DNA from: CAZAYP01 sp964489425 [NCBI: uncultured Verrucomicrobiota bacterium]
GTDB taxonomy: Bacteria > Verrucomicrobiota > Kiritimatiellia > RZYC01
DNA length: 64,000 bases
Direction: 5' to 3'
Assembly: GCA_964489425.1 (NCBI GenBank)
Contig: CAZAYP010000014.1
Coordinates: forward strand, 21,522-85,521
The notes under the pieces were generated by a model that did not search any database, was not told where the DNA came from, and worked only from the letters and a program-made list of their open reading frames with translations. Shown here one piece after another: positions 1 through 9,270 of the stretch. The first letter of the stretch is position 1, and every line of letters begins with the position of its first letter. The position numbers and the translations under genes were made by a program.

Positions 1-1137
1 TTGATCCCGCCACGCATAATTGAGCACCTGGCCTGCGCGGGTGCTGTAGACAAGGTGGGGTTGATTGGCCGCGTCAAACACCAGGGATCGTCCTTCCCCA
101 ACCGGCTCGCAATCCGGGCCTGAAACGATGTCTTCGAAGGTCCACGCGGGGGTCGGGGTGGTGTTCAGGCTGATATACCGCAGCGTCAGCTGCACCGTAG
201 CGTCTAAGATATCAAACGGACTGGCAATGATTTTTGGCGCGCCGGCCCGGTCGACAGCCAGATCATAAAGGCTGAAATTGTGGTCGCCCACATAAACGGT
301 GACTGGACGCGAAACCGGGACAGAGCCATACACACTATAATAAACCAGGCGTGATCCATACGACCAGTCGCTCTTTTGGCAAACATGTGCCTCGCCCTCA
401 TTATCAACCATTATCCTCGCCTTATAATCCCGTATACCGGTGCCGCTGGACGCGCTAAGCAACGACGTCCGCTGCCAATCGACCTCCCCGGGATATCCGA
501 TATCTCCATTCGCATAGAGAAAGTCCAAGCTACTTCCCAGAGCATGCCCATTATAGTAGAGGATAGAATGCAGCACGCGAGGGTACCGGCCCGGGGTTAC
601 AGCAAATTGGAATTTGTTCCAATAATGGGGATATTCTTCAGTTCCTCCTGGGGCAGCCTCAAAGCAAACCCGGCGCGGCTCACTCCACGAATTGCCATTT
701 CGAATAGATTCCCAGATGCTGTATTCATCGACCCGCAACTCTTCAGGGCCGGTTTGCTCCTGCGTACTGTAATAGAGGTGCAAAATGCCCTGTTGATTCA
801 CCGCGAACTTGACCTCTCTAAAATACTGGTCGGTTGGGGATCTAAAATCTACAGGGCTGCTGCTGGCGATAAGAGCGCGGGGCCACGAGATGTGACCGGG
901 GATGGCGCTCGCCTGCCGCTCCATGCAATAAAGCGCCTCGATCCGCTCATCGTCAATGATCGAGACTTCAATATACGCGACATAACACCGGTTGTCCGGG
1001 GTGACGGCCACGTCATGCGGCCGCCCGCCGCCGGGCAGGAGTTCCGTGTGCCAGGCCGCCCCGGCGGCCAGGGTGTTGCATGCCAGCAGCGCCAGCGCCA
1101 GCGCCGGTTTCCTGATATTAATATGCGTCGTGTTCAT
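1..1137 (-). CDS. Secreted repeat/propeller-like protein, 3' end outside the window
   Basis: The minus-strand frame stays open from an ATG at 1137 to the window edge (379 codons, no stop), so the C-terminus is missing. An AAAGGGA ribosome-binding site sits just upstream. The N-terminus has a signal peptide, with a hydrophobic run rich in Ala and Leu ending near AAGAA. The rest has repeated phrases of the kind seen in BNR/sialidase-like or NHL-type propellers, such as GRPHDVAVTPDNRCYVAYI, LHLYYS and PHLVYSTRAG. No catalytic residues are recognisable. It is probably an exported beta-propeller protein of unknown role, next to another propeller gene. The plus-strand frame over the same bases is a shadow. 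Confidence 0.7.
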   Translation of the reverse strand, partial: MNTTHINIRKPALALALLACNTLAAGAAWHTELLPGGGRPHDVAVTPDNRCYVAYIEVSIIDDERIEALYCMERQASAIPGHISWPRALIASSSPVDFRSPTDQYFREVKFAVNQQGILHLYYSTQEQTGPEELRVDEYSIWESIRNGNSWSEPRRVCFEAAPGGTEEYPHYWNKFQFAVTPGRYPRVLHSILYYNGHALGSSLDFLYANGDIGYPGEVDWQRTSLLSASSGTGIRDYKARIMVDNEGEAHVCQKSDWSYGSRLVYYSVYGSVPVSRPVTVYVGDHNFSLYDLAVDRAGAPKIIASPFDILDATVQLTLRYISLNTTPTPAWTFEDIVSGPDCEPVGEGRSLVFDAANQPHLVYSTRAGQVLNYAWRDQ

Positions 1138-1186
1138 GTTGTCCCTTTCGTTGTCGACGGTTGGGTGGGAGCGCGACGGGCCCTGG

Positions 1187-3586
1187 TTAATGGCGGATGG
1201 TGAAATCCTCGTGCCGCAAATCTTGGCCCAAGGGTGAATACCGTTTGATCTCCGGCGTGAATGGCTGGTTCCCACATTCCGGCGTGACGCTGTAGTTGCC
1301 GGCCGGCAGTTCCGTGAATTCATAGTAACTTCTGGTGACGATATCGTCGCTGGGCACTTGCAGGACGATGGTCCGGGACTCCTCGCCGGCCAAGCGAACT
1401 ATCAACGGGGGCTTTACGCCGTTAGTCGCAGGCTTTATTTCGCCTTCAATCCGGCCCGCGATGGTGTAGCGCGGGGGGATCTTGATGTCGACGTCATCGC
1501 CCGCGTCGCAGACCCTGCGGCTGGGGAACGAGCGGTGGCCATGCAGGATGGCGCCGCCAGCGCCAAACAGCCACGCCCGGACATCGATTTTTATTTTCAG
1601 GCACAAGCCGTCGCGACTTGTGGCGTAGTCGTACTGCACCCGCACGTCCCGCAGGTCAGCGGTCACCGGATGGGCGGCGCGCGCCTGCTCCTGGTGCCAC
1701 ACGTTGCCGCCGCTATCCGTCACCAGCACCGTGCCGCGGGATCCGACCACTGCGCCGACATAACGTTCCACCGTTATGGTGGGGAGCAGCGGAATGGAAA
1801 CTGTTTTCCGGATATACAGCATATGCAGGCCATTCAGGCTGTCCGCGGTCACCCCGGAGGTCTGCGCGAACCAGGTCTCCCCCTTGTTATTGGAGCACAG
1901 GATCGTGCCCTTTTCGCCCACGGCCCAGCCGAAGTCGCCAGCAAACTGCACGGCCAGCAGGCGGTTGGCCGTGCCGGAAGACACCCGGACCCAATTGCGC
2001 CCGCCATTGGTCGTGCGCAGGATGGCGCCATTGTCGCCGACCGCCACGCCGGTCAAGTTGTCCACAAACCAGACGCCGAACAGCATGAGGTTGGCGTAAG
2101 CTGTCGGCCGCGGGCACACAGACCACGTCATCCCGCCGTCCTCGGTTTTCAGGATCGTGCCCTGATCGCCCACGGCATAACCGACCTGGCTGGAGGGGAA
2201 GTGGACACGGCGCAAGGTCACCGTGGTCGGCGCGGGCCTCACTTCCCAGTTGGCGCCAGCATTGGTGAAACGTACGATTTGCCCCTTGCCGCCCACGGCG
2301 CAGCCTGTGTCGCCAAAGAAATATACGCCCAGCAGGTCGTTATTGAATGGCTTGGGCAACAGGATCCGGGACCAGTTTTGCCCATCCGTGGTCCGATAGA
2401 TGGCGCCCCGTTCGCCCACGGCCACGGCCTTGCTGGAGTTGATGAAATGGGCGTCGGTTATCAATTCCAGGCCACCCTTGTGCTTGGGCGCCCAAGTAGC
2501 GCCATGGTCCTGGCTGGCCAGCAGGGCGCCATATTCGCCGGCCGCATGGAAGACATCATTGCGCAGGGCCAGGGCGTGCAGTTCCGGCCAGCCGGCCTGG
2601 GTCTTGACCGTCCAAGCCTGGCCGCCGTCCGAGGCCGTCGCCTGTTGCGCCGCGCCCCATCCGCCCACGGCCGCCCCCCACTGGTCCATGACGCCTACCT
2701 TGCGGAAGTCGTTCAGGCTGAGCATGGTGACGGTGTTGGGGACCCAGACATAGCGACCGTTCAGGTACATGTAATAGCCTGTGATGGTATCTTTGCGTTC
2801 GTTCAGCAAGGTCCAGTGGTCGCCGCCATCCGTGGTGCGCAGGAGGGTTTCGCCCTCGCCCGCGACCCACCCGTTTTCCGCATCGCCGGGCGGAAAATAT
2901 ACGGCATAGTAATTGCGGGCACGCAAGTCCGGGGCAAGGGTGAGCGCTTCCCAACTGTCGCCCTGGTTGGTCGTTTTCCAGATGGCGCCATCGTCGCCGA
3001 CCACGTAACCGGTGAGCACGTCCGGAAAACAAACATCGTTGAGCCAGTTGACGCCAGGTGTCGGCTTTTGAGTCCAATTGTGGCTATCCAGATCGACGAA
3101 CCAAATCTCACCGCCTTGCCCCACCACCCATCCTTCTTTCGGGGAAATAAAATCCACGCCATACAAATGCTTGGAAGGCGCAACAGAGGGCCGAAACACC
3201 GGAAGCAGTTCCGAGACCAGTTGTGCGGGGCTGATCGTGGCCTGCAAGACCGTGCCGTTATCGCCGACGCAGAAAACCGTTTCCTTGCCCGTGGTGTCGC
3301 GGACAACCGAGACCCCGTGCAGATCGGTGTCGTCGTGGTTGATCAGCGGTTGCCATTCCATGCCGCCAAGGAGCCCAGGCGCGTAGCGCAGGGCCGTGCC
3401 GCCATCGCCCACGGCGTAGCCGACGCCATTGCCGGATGCATGGAACTCCATGTCGCGGATGGCATTGCCCTGCGGTTTGGGGTTAAGCCAAGTCAGTTCC
3501 GGAAGGTACCCGGCTTGCGCCACCAGCGCCCATCCCGCGACCAGGACCCATGCCGCCCACTTATTCATCCGGTTTCCGCTATTCAT
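1187..3586 (-). CDS. Ycf48/BNR-like secreted beta-propeller protein
   Basis: This is a 799-residue exported protein. The ATG at 3586 was chosen because AAGGAG lies eight bases before it and a signal peptide follows at once (WAAWVLVAGWALVAQAG). The body has about eleven copies of a repeat with cores such as GYVVGDDGAIWKTTNQGDSW and GVAVGDNGAILRTTNGGRNW. These match the Ycf48/HCF136 and BNR-type repeats, so one or two seven-bladed propellers are likely. The last 90 or so residues (YTIAGRIEG, ELPAGNYSVTPE) resemble a carboxypeptidase-regulatory-like or SdrB-like beta-sandwich. Photosystem assembly is not implied, because this family is widespread in non-photosynthetic bacteria. Its function here is unknown. 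Confidence 0.8.
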   Translation of the reverse strand: MNSGNRMNKWAAWVLVAGWALVAQAGYLPELTWLNPKPQGNAIRDMEFHASGNGVGYAVGDGGTALRYAPGLLGGMEWQPLINHDDTDLHGVSVVRDTTGKETVFCVGDNGTVLQATISPAQLVSELLPVFRPSVAPSKHLYGVDFISPKEGWVVGQGGEIWFVDLDSHNWTQKPTPGVNWLNDVCFPDVLTGYVVGDDGAIWKTTNQGDSWEALTLAPDLRARNYYAVYFPPGDAENGWVAGEGETLLRTTDGGDHWTLLNERKDTITGYYMYLNGRYVWVPNTVTMLSLNDFRKVGVMDQWGAAVGGWGAAQQATASDGGQAWTVKTQAGWPELHALALRNDVFHAAGEYGALLASQDHGATWAPKHKGGLELITDAHFINSSKAVAVGERGAIYRTTDGQNWSRILLPKPFNNDLLGVYFFGDTGCAVGGKGQIVRFTNAGANWEVRPAPTTVTLRRVHFPSSQVGYAVGDQGTILKTEDGGMTWSVCPRPTAYANLMLFGVWFVDNLTGVAVGDNGAILRTTNGGRNWVRVSSGTANRLLAVQFAGDFGWAVGEKGTILCSNNKGETWFAQTSGVTADSLNGLHMLYIRKTVSIPLLPTITVERYVGAVVGSRGTVLVTDSGGNVWHQEQARAAHPVTADLRDVRVQYDYATSRDGLCLKIKIDVRAWLFGAGGAILHGHRSFPSRRVCDAGDDVDIKIPPRYTIAGRIEGEIKPATNGVKPPLIVRLAGEESRTIVLQVPSDDIVTRSYYEFTELPAGNYSVTPECGNQPFTPEIKRYSPLGQDLRHEDFTIRH

Positions 3587-3668
3587 GGCACTGACTCCTT
3601 GTGTTGTTGCTTTTTTTTCCGGCCCAAGCCCACCGGAGCGCATCGGCCGCCAGTTTCTCAGCTACACC

Positions 3669-3839
3669 CTATAAGTCGCTGGCCACGGACTTATTCTTCC
3701 AATTATTTTCGTTTCTTTGGGGGTGGGTGATGGGCATGTCCAGGCCGGACAGACGAGACGGTTCCGCGCCGGTGTGGACAGCAACCTGGACGGCAACCAA
3801 AAGGAAGAGCAAAGCTTGCCAGCGCCACTGCCGGCCCAT
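3669..3839 (-). CDS. Possible small secreted protein in an intergenic gap
   Basis: The 346-base gap between the propeller gene and the GloVer-type gene holds one short frame of 56 codons. It begins MGRQWRWQALLFLLVAVQVA, which looks like a signal peptide, and ends in a polar tail rich in Asn and Lys. No good ribosome-binding site precedes it. A GGGGAT/ATCCCC hairpin lies just outside it at 3846-3862. It could be a small exported peptide, a leftover N-terminus of a lost gene, or chance. Confidence 0.25.
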   Translation of the reverse strand: MGRQWRWQALLFLLVAVQVAVHTGAEPSRLSGLDMPITHPQRNENNWKNKSVASDL

Positions 3840-3932
3840 GCCGCCGGGGATTCTTGATCCCCCGCAAGAGCCGTTGAACAACGGAAAACGCGAATGCGGG
3901 ATCCCGCGCCCCTGAGTGGACCCGGCAGGGGC

Positions 3933-5452
3933 CTACCGGGCGCGCAGCAAGTAAAATCCGGAAGGCGCCTGGTCGAGGCGGCCGGTGTAGCTGTTCAGGG
4001 GCGGCGTGGCCGGCATATCACGCGCGAGCAGGGCAAACGGCATCAACAGGCTGGGGGTCCAGTAAAGGTCATAGACCGCCCCGCCCCGGCTGGGCCATTG
4101 GATGGTCAAAGCCTGCGCTCGGGCCAGTGCGGACAGGCGAAGTTCCGGCGCGGCGACGGGGTAAGGCCCGTGGCTCACGACCCGGCCCGAGGTTTCGATT
4201 TCCTCGATGAGGTACTGCGCCGCAGGTTCCGGGGCCATGCCGGGATCGTCGAAGCAATAGTTTGCGCCGTGCCCGCCCTGGGGCCAGCCCTCGGCCGGGA
4301 TCAAGTTGGCATTCATTTTGACCCATAGTCCCGCCGGGTCCTCCCGCCGGTACAGGTTGAATCCCAAGGTTTGTATTTCAGCAGCGGTGGCCCAGCAGAT
4401 TTGCGCCCTGCCGCCAGCCATCATCACGCGAACCTCCTGAACGGATGCCAGGGTCGGACCCTCGTAGGTGAACGCGTTGGACTGCACGGTTTCGCCATAG
4501 CTGGCCGAGAACACCCGCACCGGTCCGCCCGTCATGCCCCCGCCGGCCGCGTCCGCGGTCACCCACACCCGGCTGACCGTCTGGCTGTCAATGGTCGCGG
4601 CCACCCCGCACAACGTCACGTTGGTGTTGTCCACGCTATTGCCCAGGTTCTGCCCGCTGATCACAACGGGGTATCCGCCGGCCTGGTTGCCGCTGGCCGG
4701 CGTCACCCCGGGCGTCCGGTTCCGGCCAAAGACCAGGTACGATTCGCCCATCTGGCTGGACCATTGCAGCACCACGCCGCCCGGCGTGACCGCGCAGCGG
4801 TTGAGCAGCGCCGTGCGGGGCACCACCCAGTAAGGGCCGTACTCAAGCTGGTCGCCGTCGATTTCAAATTCCACCAGCTTGTAGCGACCCAGGCCGTCCG
4901 GACTGGCGCCGGCATCCGCCACGCAGTAGTCGGCGCCAATGCCGCCATTCGGCCAGCCTTGCGCCGGCATCATCGCAGCGTCGACCTTGACCCAAGCGCC
5001 CTGGTCTTCCCGCAGCAGATCAAAGCCCAGCGTGTCGGTTTCGGACGCCGTCTGCCAGCATACCTGCCATGAGCCGGCGGTTTCCTCTAAAAAAATATTC
5101 GTCAGGCGCACCGCGGACGGCACGGCGTTGGAAATCATGAATATCACGCCCCAATTGCTGACCCCGCCCTCCGAGGTCATGCCATACAAGGAACGCCCGA
5201 CGACCACCGGGGGGCCGGAAAACGGAATGCGTCCATCGGTACCCACGAATTCATGCAGTATGGTGAAGTTGTTTCCATTGGTGTCGAGTCGGAACACCTC
5301 GCCCTTGTTGCTGATACCACCATAGCTGGTCCAGCCATACAACAGGCCGCCGGCCCATGATAGGGATCCCTGGGGGCAACTCCCTCGGAACCGAAACCGC
5401 CAAAGTTATAAAGGATGTCACTGGCATCCCATAGGCTGTCCGCGGGAGGCAT
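3933..5452 (-). pseudogene. GloVer-repeat / IPT-TIG secreted protein, frameshifted and N-terminally truncated
   Basis: The long minus-strand frame (3933 to about 5372) begins inside a repeat. Its missing front lies in another frame, starting at ATG 5452. Joining them across the C5 run near 5373-5377 restores GVAPQGSLSWAGGLLYGWTS, a normal GloVer-type (TIGR03803-like) repeat, so one base appears to be lost there. Two repeats follow, then two copies of a domain beginning WQTASETDTLGFDLLR and WATAAEIQTLGFNLYR, separated by an IPT/TIG-like segment (VVISGQNLG). No signal peptide is found, and the upstream frame closes at a stop just before the tRNA fragment. The gene was probably cut and then frameshifted; a sequencing error in the homopolymer is the alternative explanation for the shift. 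Confidence 0.65.
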
Positions 5453-5553
5453 AGGTGGGTATAACCCTTCCGCAAATACAGGGCATTGCGCGAGACGTGG
5501 CGATCTTTACGATCCATGGCTATGGGTGAGGTAAGGGCCAGCGGCAAAAAAAT

Positions 5554-5588
5554 AAAAAAACGCCAGATTTACTGGCGTTTTTCTTTTT
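5554..5588. terminator. Bidirectional rho-independent terminator
   Basis: The hairpin CGCCAG-ATTTA-CTGGCG (5561-5577) is flanked by an A-run on the left and a T-run on the right, so it can work on both strands. On the minus strand it lies about 17 bases after the CCA end of the tRNA fragment, which is where a tRNA terminator is expected. Confidence 0.8.
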
Positions 5589-5604
5589 CTGACTTGCCGA
5601 AAAC

Positions 5605-5652
5605 TGGTGGAGCGGATGAGGATCGAACTCACGACCTCCAGAGTGCGATTCT
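5605..5652 (-). tRNA. tRNA-Ala(CGC) 3' fragment, putative integration (att) scar
   Basis: Read on the minus strand, this stretch has in order three bases of the anticodon stem (AGA), a seven-base loop ATCGCAC with anticodon CGC after U33, the full 3' stem TCTGG, a five-base variable loop, a T-arm (GTGAG-TTCGATC-CTCAT), the acceptor strand CCGCTCC, and ACCA. U70 is present, as required for the G3-U70 identity pair of tRNA-Ala. The 5' half is absent: homology stops abruptly within the 5' anticodon stem at 5652. Tyrosine integrases commonly recombine here and leave a 3' tRNA copy at the far end of an element. This is a fragment, not a working tRNA. Confidence 0.75.
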
Positions 5653-6041
5653 TATAGTGGACAGTTTGGAAAAATTATAACCCCCTGCCATTGATCATCT
5701 TAACATGCTAATAGCACTGCTGTTGCGTGTTTTGTCGCCTTCTTTTGGCGCTGCTGAAACACTTTGAAAAAGTATGAAAAACTAGGCAATAAAGTATAAC
5801 TTTCCGAATAACTTTTTGGGTGGGCGACCTACATCGCGTTATTGAAATGCGTTTTCGTCAAAGTTTTTAGGCGCCAGTAGCTACATGGCCATGGGCGAAC
5901 GTGCCCGTAGGGTCGGGTGTTCTTGCTGCAACCGCGGAGATGCGGCGCCCGGGGCGGTGATTCTCGTCCATTAATTTGTTGAGCGATACGTGGTCGGGGA
6001 CGGCAAATCGTTATCAGAATGTGTCCTGTTTGCATCCAGTT

Positions 6042-6058
6042 TGTCCGAAATGCGGACA
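6042..6058. promoter_or_regulatory. Putative enhancer (UAS) TGTCCG-N5-CGGACA
   Basis: This is a perfect inverted repeat with six-base arms and a five-base spacer. It lies about 160 bases upstream of the sigma-54-like element at 6215. Close relatives occur upstream of three other such elements, at 25825, 41833 and 47302/47326. It is a candidate binding site for the FHA-type sigma-54 activator encoded at 18532-20355. Confidence 0.5.
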
Positions 6059-6214
6059 GTGCAATGGCTTCATGCATATGTTCTAATCGCAAGGCGGTCG
6101 TTGTTTTCTATATATTCAACGAAATATCCAAAACGTATAATCAATTGGACATATTAATGTTATGTTTGATCAAATGTGGTTTGAATGCGTCATTCATTAA
6201 ACCCACCACTTGCT

Positions 6215-6230
6215 TGGCACACTATTTGCT
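6215..6230 (+). promoter_or_regulatory. Sigma-54 (-24/-12) promoter
   Basis: TGGCAC-ACTAT-TTGCT is a full match to the consensus TGGCAC-N5-TTGCW. It would start a transcript near 6241, about 90 bases before the Sel1/ankyrin gene. Confidence 0.75.
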
Positions 6231-6332
6231 TTTCCAGAGTTCATCCGTAATGAAGATTACAGCAAAGGAAAAGAGAATTGTGAATATAGCTGGTAACAAA
6301 ATCGGGGTGAACAATATCTGTCTGGAGCAAGT

Positions 6333-8927
6333 ATGAACCCCATGAGCATGGAACATTCAAACAAGGTATACCCAATCATGATAAAACTGCGTGAATTGAC
6401 CGGCCGGCGCAAAGGAATGCTCATTGTTGTTGGTGGCACGCTCTTGGTTATGGCTACCTGCCATCGCTCTGGCGCATCCTTGTCACTGGAGAAAATGCAA
6501 CTGGCGGCGGAAAAGGGGGACCGGGAAGCCCAGGCCCAATTGGGCAAATACTACCTTGATGTTGATTATGATGCCGCTCGCCAATGGCTGCAGAAGGCCG
6601 CAGAATCCGGTCATTCAGAAGCCCAAGTCCAACTGGGCCTGATGTATGTCGAAGGCCGGGGACTTCCCAAAGACCCCGCGACGGCAACGGCTTGGTTTAA
6701 GAAAGCTGCGGATCAGGGGAACCTCACAGGAACCGTGAAACTGGGTAAAATGTATCAGAGAGGCCTTACCGGCGGCCACCCGGATGAAGTCGAGGCGGTC
6801 CGCTTATACCGCAAAGCCGCCGGGCAAGGTCATGCCGAAGGCCAATGGATTTTGGGCGCGGTGATCGCCGAAGGCCGGGGCGGAATGAAACCCGACGACA
6901 AAGAGGCCGCCAGATGGTATCGCAAGGCCGCCGAGCAGGGGTTCGCCAACGCCCAGATTAACCTTGCCAAGTTGTATTTAGACGGGACCGGCGTTGACCA
7001 AGATGCCACCAAGGCATTCGCATGGTATCAAAAAGCCGCCAAGGACGGAAGCGCCTTGGCGCAGGTTTCCCTGGGGCGCCTGTACATGACGGGCCAAGGC
7101 GTTGAGACCAACCTGGTGGAGGCGGTTGCTTGGATTCGCAGAGCTGCGGAGCAGGGATTCGGCGAGGGCCAGTTCCTCCTCGCCACCATGTATTATGAAG
7201 GGATCGGTCTTCCCCGTGATGAGGCCAAGGCCAAGTTGTGGCTTGAGCGTGCGGCGCTTTCCCATTTTAAGGATGTTCCCGAGTTCATTCAGCTGGCCGT
7301 CGCCAGCCGTTATCCCCAGGACAACCCCAAATATCAACTGCTCAGCATGAATTGGCCGAGCATAAAGGTTGCGGACGTTCGCGCCGCTTTGCGGCATGGC
7401 GCAGACGTGAATGCCGCCTATGATGGCGTGGTGCCGCTCATGCTGGCCGCGGAACACACCCAGAACCCGGAAGTGATCAAGTTCATGATTGATAACGGGG
7501 CCCTGGTGAATGCCACCAACGAGGATGGCAAAACGGCTCTGTTCTATGCCGCGATGTCGAACACCAAGCCAGTCATTGCTTGTTTGCTGGATCATAACGC
7601 CGAGGTCAACGTGTGCGATCAAGCTGGACAGACGCCGTTGATGGGCGCGGCGTCCCTTAACGACGATCCGGCGGTAATCAACCTGTTGCTCAAGCACGGG
7701 GCGGATGTCCAAGCCACAAATCACCTCGGATACTCCGCATTGTTCCTGGTAGGAACACCGGAGGTGGCCCAGATTCTGATTGGCAAGGAACTGAATGTCA
7801 ACGCGCGGAGTTCCCGGGGGACAACGCCTCTGATCGCGGCGGCACTCCGCGGCAGGCCGGATGTGATGCGGGTAATGCTGGACCATGGCGCCAAGGTCTC
7901 CCTCAGAGATGAACAAGGGAATTCAGCCAAGTATTACCTGGTGCACTCAACTCAGCATCAGGATCTCATCAATGAGCTGGAAAAGCGCGAGCTTGAAGAA
8001 TTTGAGACCAAAGGCTCCGAGCGCAATACCATGATTGCGGATATATTCAAACAGCTCTCGGTTGCTACACCTGTCGCTTCAAATAAATTTACTGTGTATC
8101 AGCAGGGCGCTGAAAAGAATTTTCCCAAGTCCCAATATAGCCTCGGGTTGTGTTATGCGATCGGTATCGGTACGGAACAGAATGAAGCCAAGGCGCAGAA
8201 ATGGTTTGGAAAATCCGCGGCCCAGGGACACCGACCGGCGCAATGGATGATGGTTCAATGCTGCTTGCTGGGCGTTGGCATGAAAAAAGATCCCCAGCAG
8301 GCTATGCCATGGCTAGAGCGGTTGGCAGCGGCCGGCGATGTAACCGCCCAAATCACCCTGGCCACTTGCTATGCCAATGGAGAGCACGTCAAAAAGAACG
8401 CCCAGAAAGCCGCGCAATGGCTTGCCAAGGCCCGTGAGACCTGCCTCCTTGCAATGAAACAGGGGGATGGGCAAGCCCGGGAAACCCTGGCGCTGATCGA
8501 CGAGATCGCCGCTGGTACGGAGGAGGGTGAACAGCCCGCCCCAACAGGAATCACCGGCGAACGACCTCCGGCCGTCGATCGCTATGTGATGGGGGATCGC
8601 GATCCCCAGGTGGTGGCGCAGGTGGAGGCATGGATTCAAGAGGTACCCGCCCAACGCGCCATACGTGAAAAATTTGTCCTCGAATGCGCAGCGACCTTTG
8701 CGGGAATGCGGGATTCTGCGACGACGCAAGCCCAACAGAATCTCGAAGCATGGCGTGTCCAGAATCGAGTCTTCCGTGGGACACCTACCCCGGAAGAGCG
8801 CAGGCAGTTGATGGAGTGGGCCGGTTGGGCCGGCCATTGGGACAGCCAGCATGCGTATATGCGCGATACCTACGGTGAGGCCGCGGCTGATAACTACAAG
8901 GACCTCAATCCAAGGCCGGAATGGTGA
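6333..8927 (+). CDS. Sel1-repeat / ankyrin-repeat exported or lipid-anchored protein
   Basis: This protein has 864 residues. GGAG lies eight bases before the ATG at 6333. A hydrophobic stretch (GMLIVVGGTLLVMATC) could be a signal anchor or a weak lipoprotein signal. Residues of about 50-330 form Sel1-like repeats (for example AAEQGFANAQINLAKLYLDG), about 340-540 form ankyrin repeats (GADVNAAYDGVVPLMLAAEH), and about 580-690 return to Sel1 repeats. The last 100 residues match nothing I recognise. Both repeat types make protein-binding solenoids, so a scaffold role is likely. It sits behind a consensus sigma-54 promoter, which links it to the RHS/Tad genes. Confidence 0.85.
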   Translation: MNPMSMEHSNKVYPIMIKLRELTGRRKGMLIVVGGTLLVMATCHRSGASLSLEKMQLAAEKGDREAQAQLGKYYLDVDYDAARQWLQKAAESGHSEAQVQLGLMYVEGRGLPKDPATATAWFKKAADQGNLTGTVKLGKMYQRGLTGGHPDEVEAVRLYRKAAGQGHAEGQWILGAVIAEGRGGMKPDDKEAARWYRKAAEQGFANAQINLAKLYLDGTGVDQDATKAFAWYQKAAKDGSALAQVSLGRLYMTGQGVETNLVEAVAWIRRAAEQGFGEGQFLLATMYYEGIGLPRDEAKAKLWLERAALSHFKDVPEFIQLAVASRYPQDNPKYQLLSMNWPSIKVADVRAALRHGADVNAAYDGVVPLMLAAEHTQNPEVIKFMIDNGALVNATNEDGKTALFYAAMSNTKPVIACLLDHNAEVNVCDQAGQTPLMGAASLNDDPAVINLLLKHGADVQATNHLGYSALFLVGTPEVAQILIGKELNVNARSSRGTTPLIAAALRGRPDVMRVMLDHGAKVSLRDEQGNSAKYYLVHSTQHQDLINELEKRELEEFETKGSERNTMIADIFKQLSVATPVASNKFTVYQQGAEKNFPKSQYSLGLCYAIGIGTEQNEAKAQKWFGKSAAQGHRPAQWMMVQCCLLGVGMKKDPQQAMPWLERLAAAGDVTAQITLATCYANGEHVKKNAQKAAQWLAKARETCLLAMKQGDGQARETLALIDEIAAGTEEGEQPAPTGITGERPPAVDRYVMGDRDPQVVAQVEAWIQEVPAQRAIREKFVLECAATFAGMRDSATTQAQQNLEAWRVQNRVFRGTPTPEERRQLMEWAGWAGHWDSQHAYMRDTYGEAAADNYKDLNPRPEW

Positions 8928-9270
8928 TCGGCCAGGCGGGGGTGATGACAACGCACCGCAAGCCAATCTCAGCCCAAGCGCACGGCCCTTCGGTGCCAGG
9001 TGGCAAAAAAAGTAAAAGGCGTAAATGTTCAACAATAGCGTTTGGTGCCAATCCATGAATAATGTAAAAACACACATGGAATACCGGCGCGATGGGACTC
9101 GCGCAACGCCTTTCTGGCATAACCTATATGGCGCACGAATCCAGCATCCTGCTTGCGTCTTCGTCGTTATCCGGGTAGCGTTCTCCAGGATGGAAGCGTT
9201 TCTTACACCGGATTCCAAAAGCGCAACCCCGCGGCGCCCGGGGAAACAAACTCACAGGCAGGCTCTCAAT
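8928..9270 (+). other. Intergenic region before the FHA histidine kinase
   Basis: These 343 bases have no gene of their own. The downstream reading frame is open from 9025, so an earlier start (9025 or 9190) is formally possible. The extra residues have no domain character, however, and the FHA domain begins directly at the 9271 start. I see no clear promoter. Confidence 0.5.

Larger units (their letters stand above)
5653..6332. other. Non-coding, AT-richer region between the tRNA scar and the Sel1/ankyrin gene
   Basis: About 680 bases hold no convincing gene. Base composition is more AT-rich than the flanking genes, especially from 5650 to 5860 and 6080 to 6330. The only structure seen is the inverted repeat at 6042-6058 and the -24/-12 element at 6215-6230, annotated separately. 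Confidence 0.6.

Noticed and set aside
376-1203. 275-codon plus-strand frame at the left edge
   Set aside because: The minus strand is open to the edge with a signal peptide and ribosome-binding site; this is its shadow.
1358-3730. 790-codon plus-strand open frame
   Set aside because: It mirrors the propeller gene; the minus strand has signal peptide, ribosome-binding site and repeats, whereas this frame has none.
5486-5680. Plus-strand frame containing GGADEDRTHDLQSAI
   Set aside because: This peptide is the well-known spurious translation of the antisense strand of a tRNA T-arm; it overlaps the tRNA-Ala fragment.
9040-9055. Sigma-54-like TGGCAC on the minus strand near 9043-9050
   Set aside because: The -12 GC is not at the correct spacing and no minus-strand gene follows.
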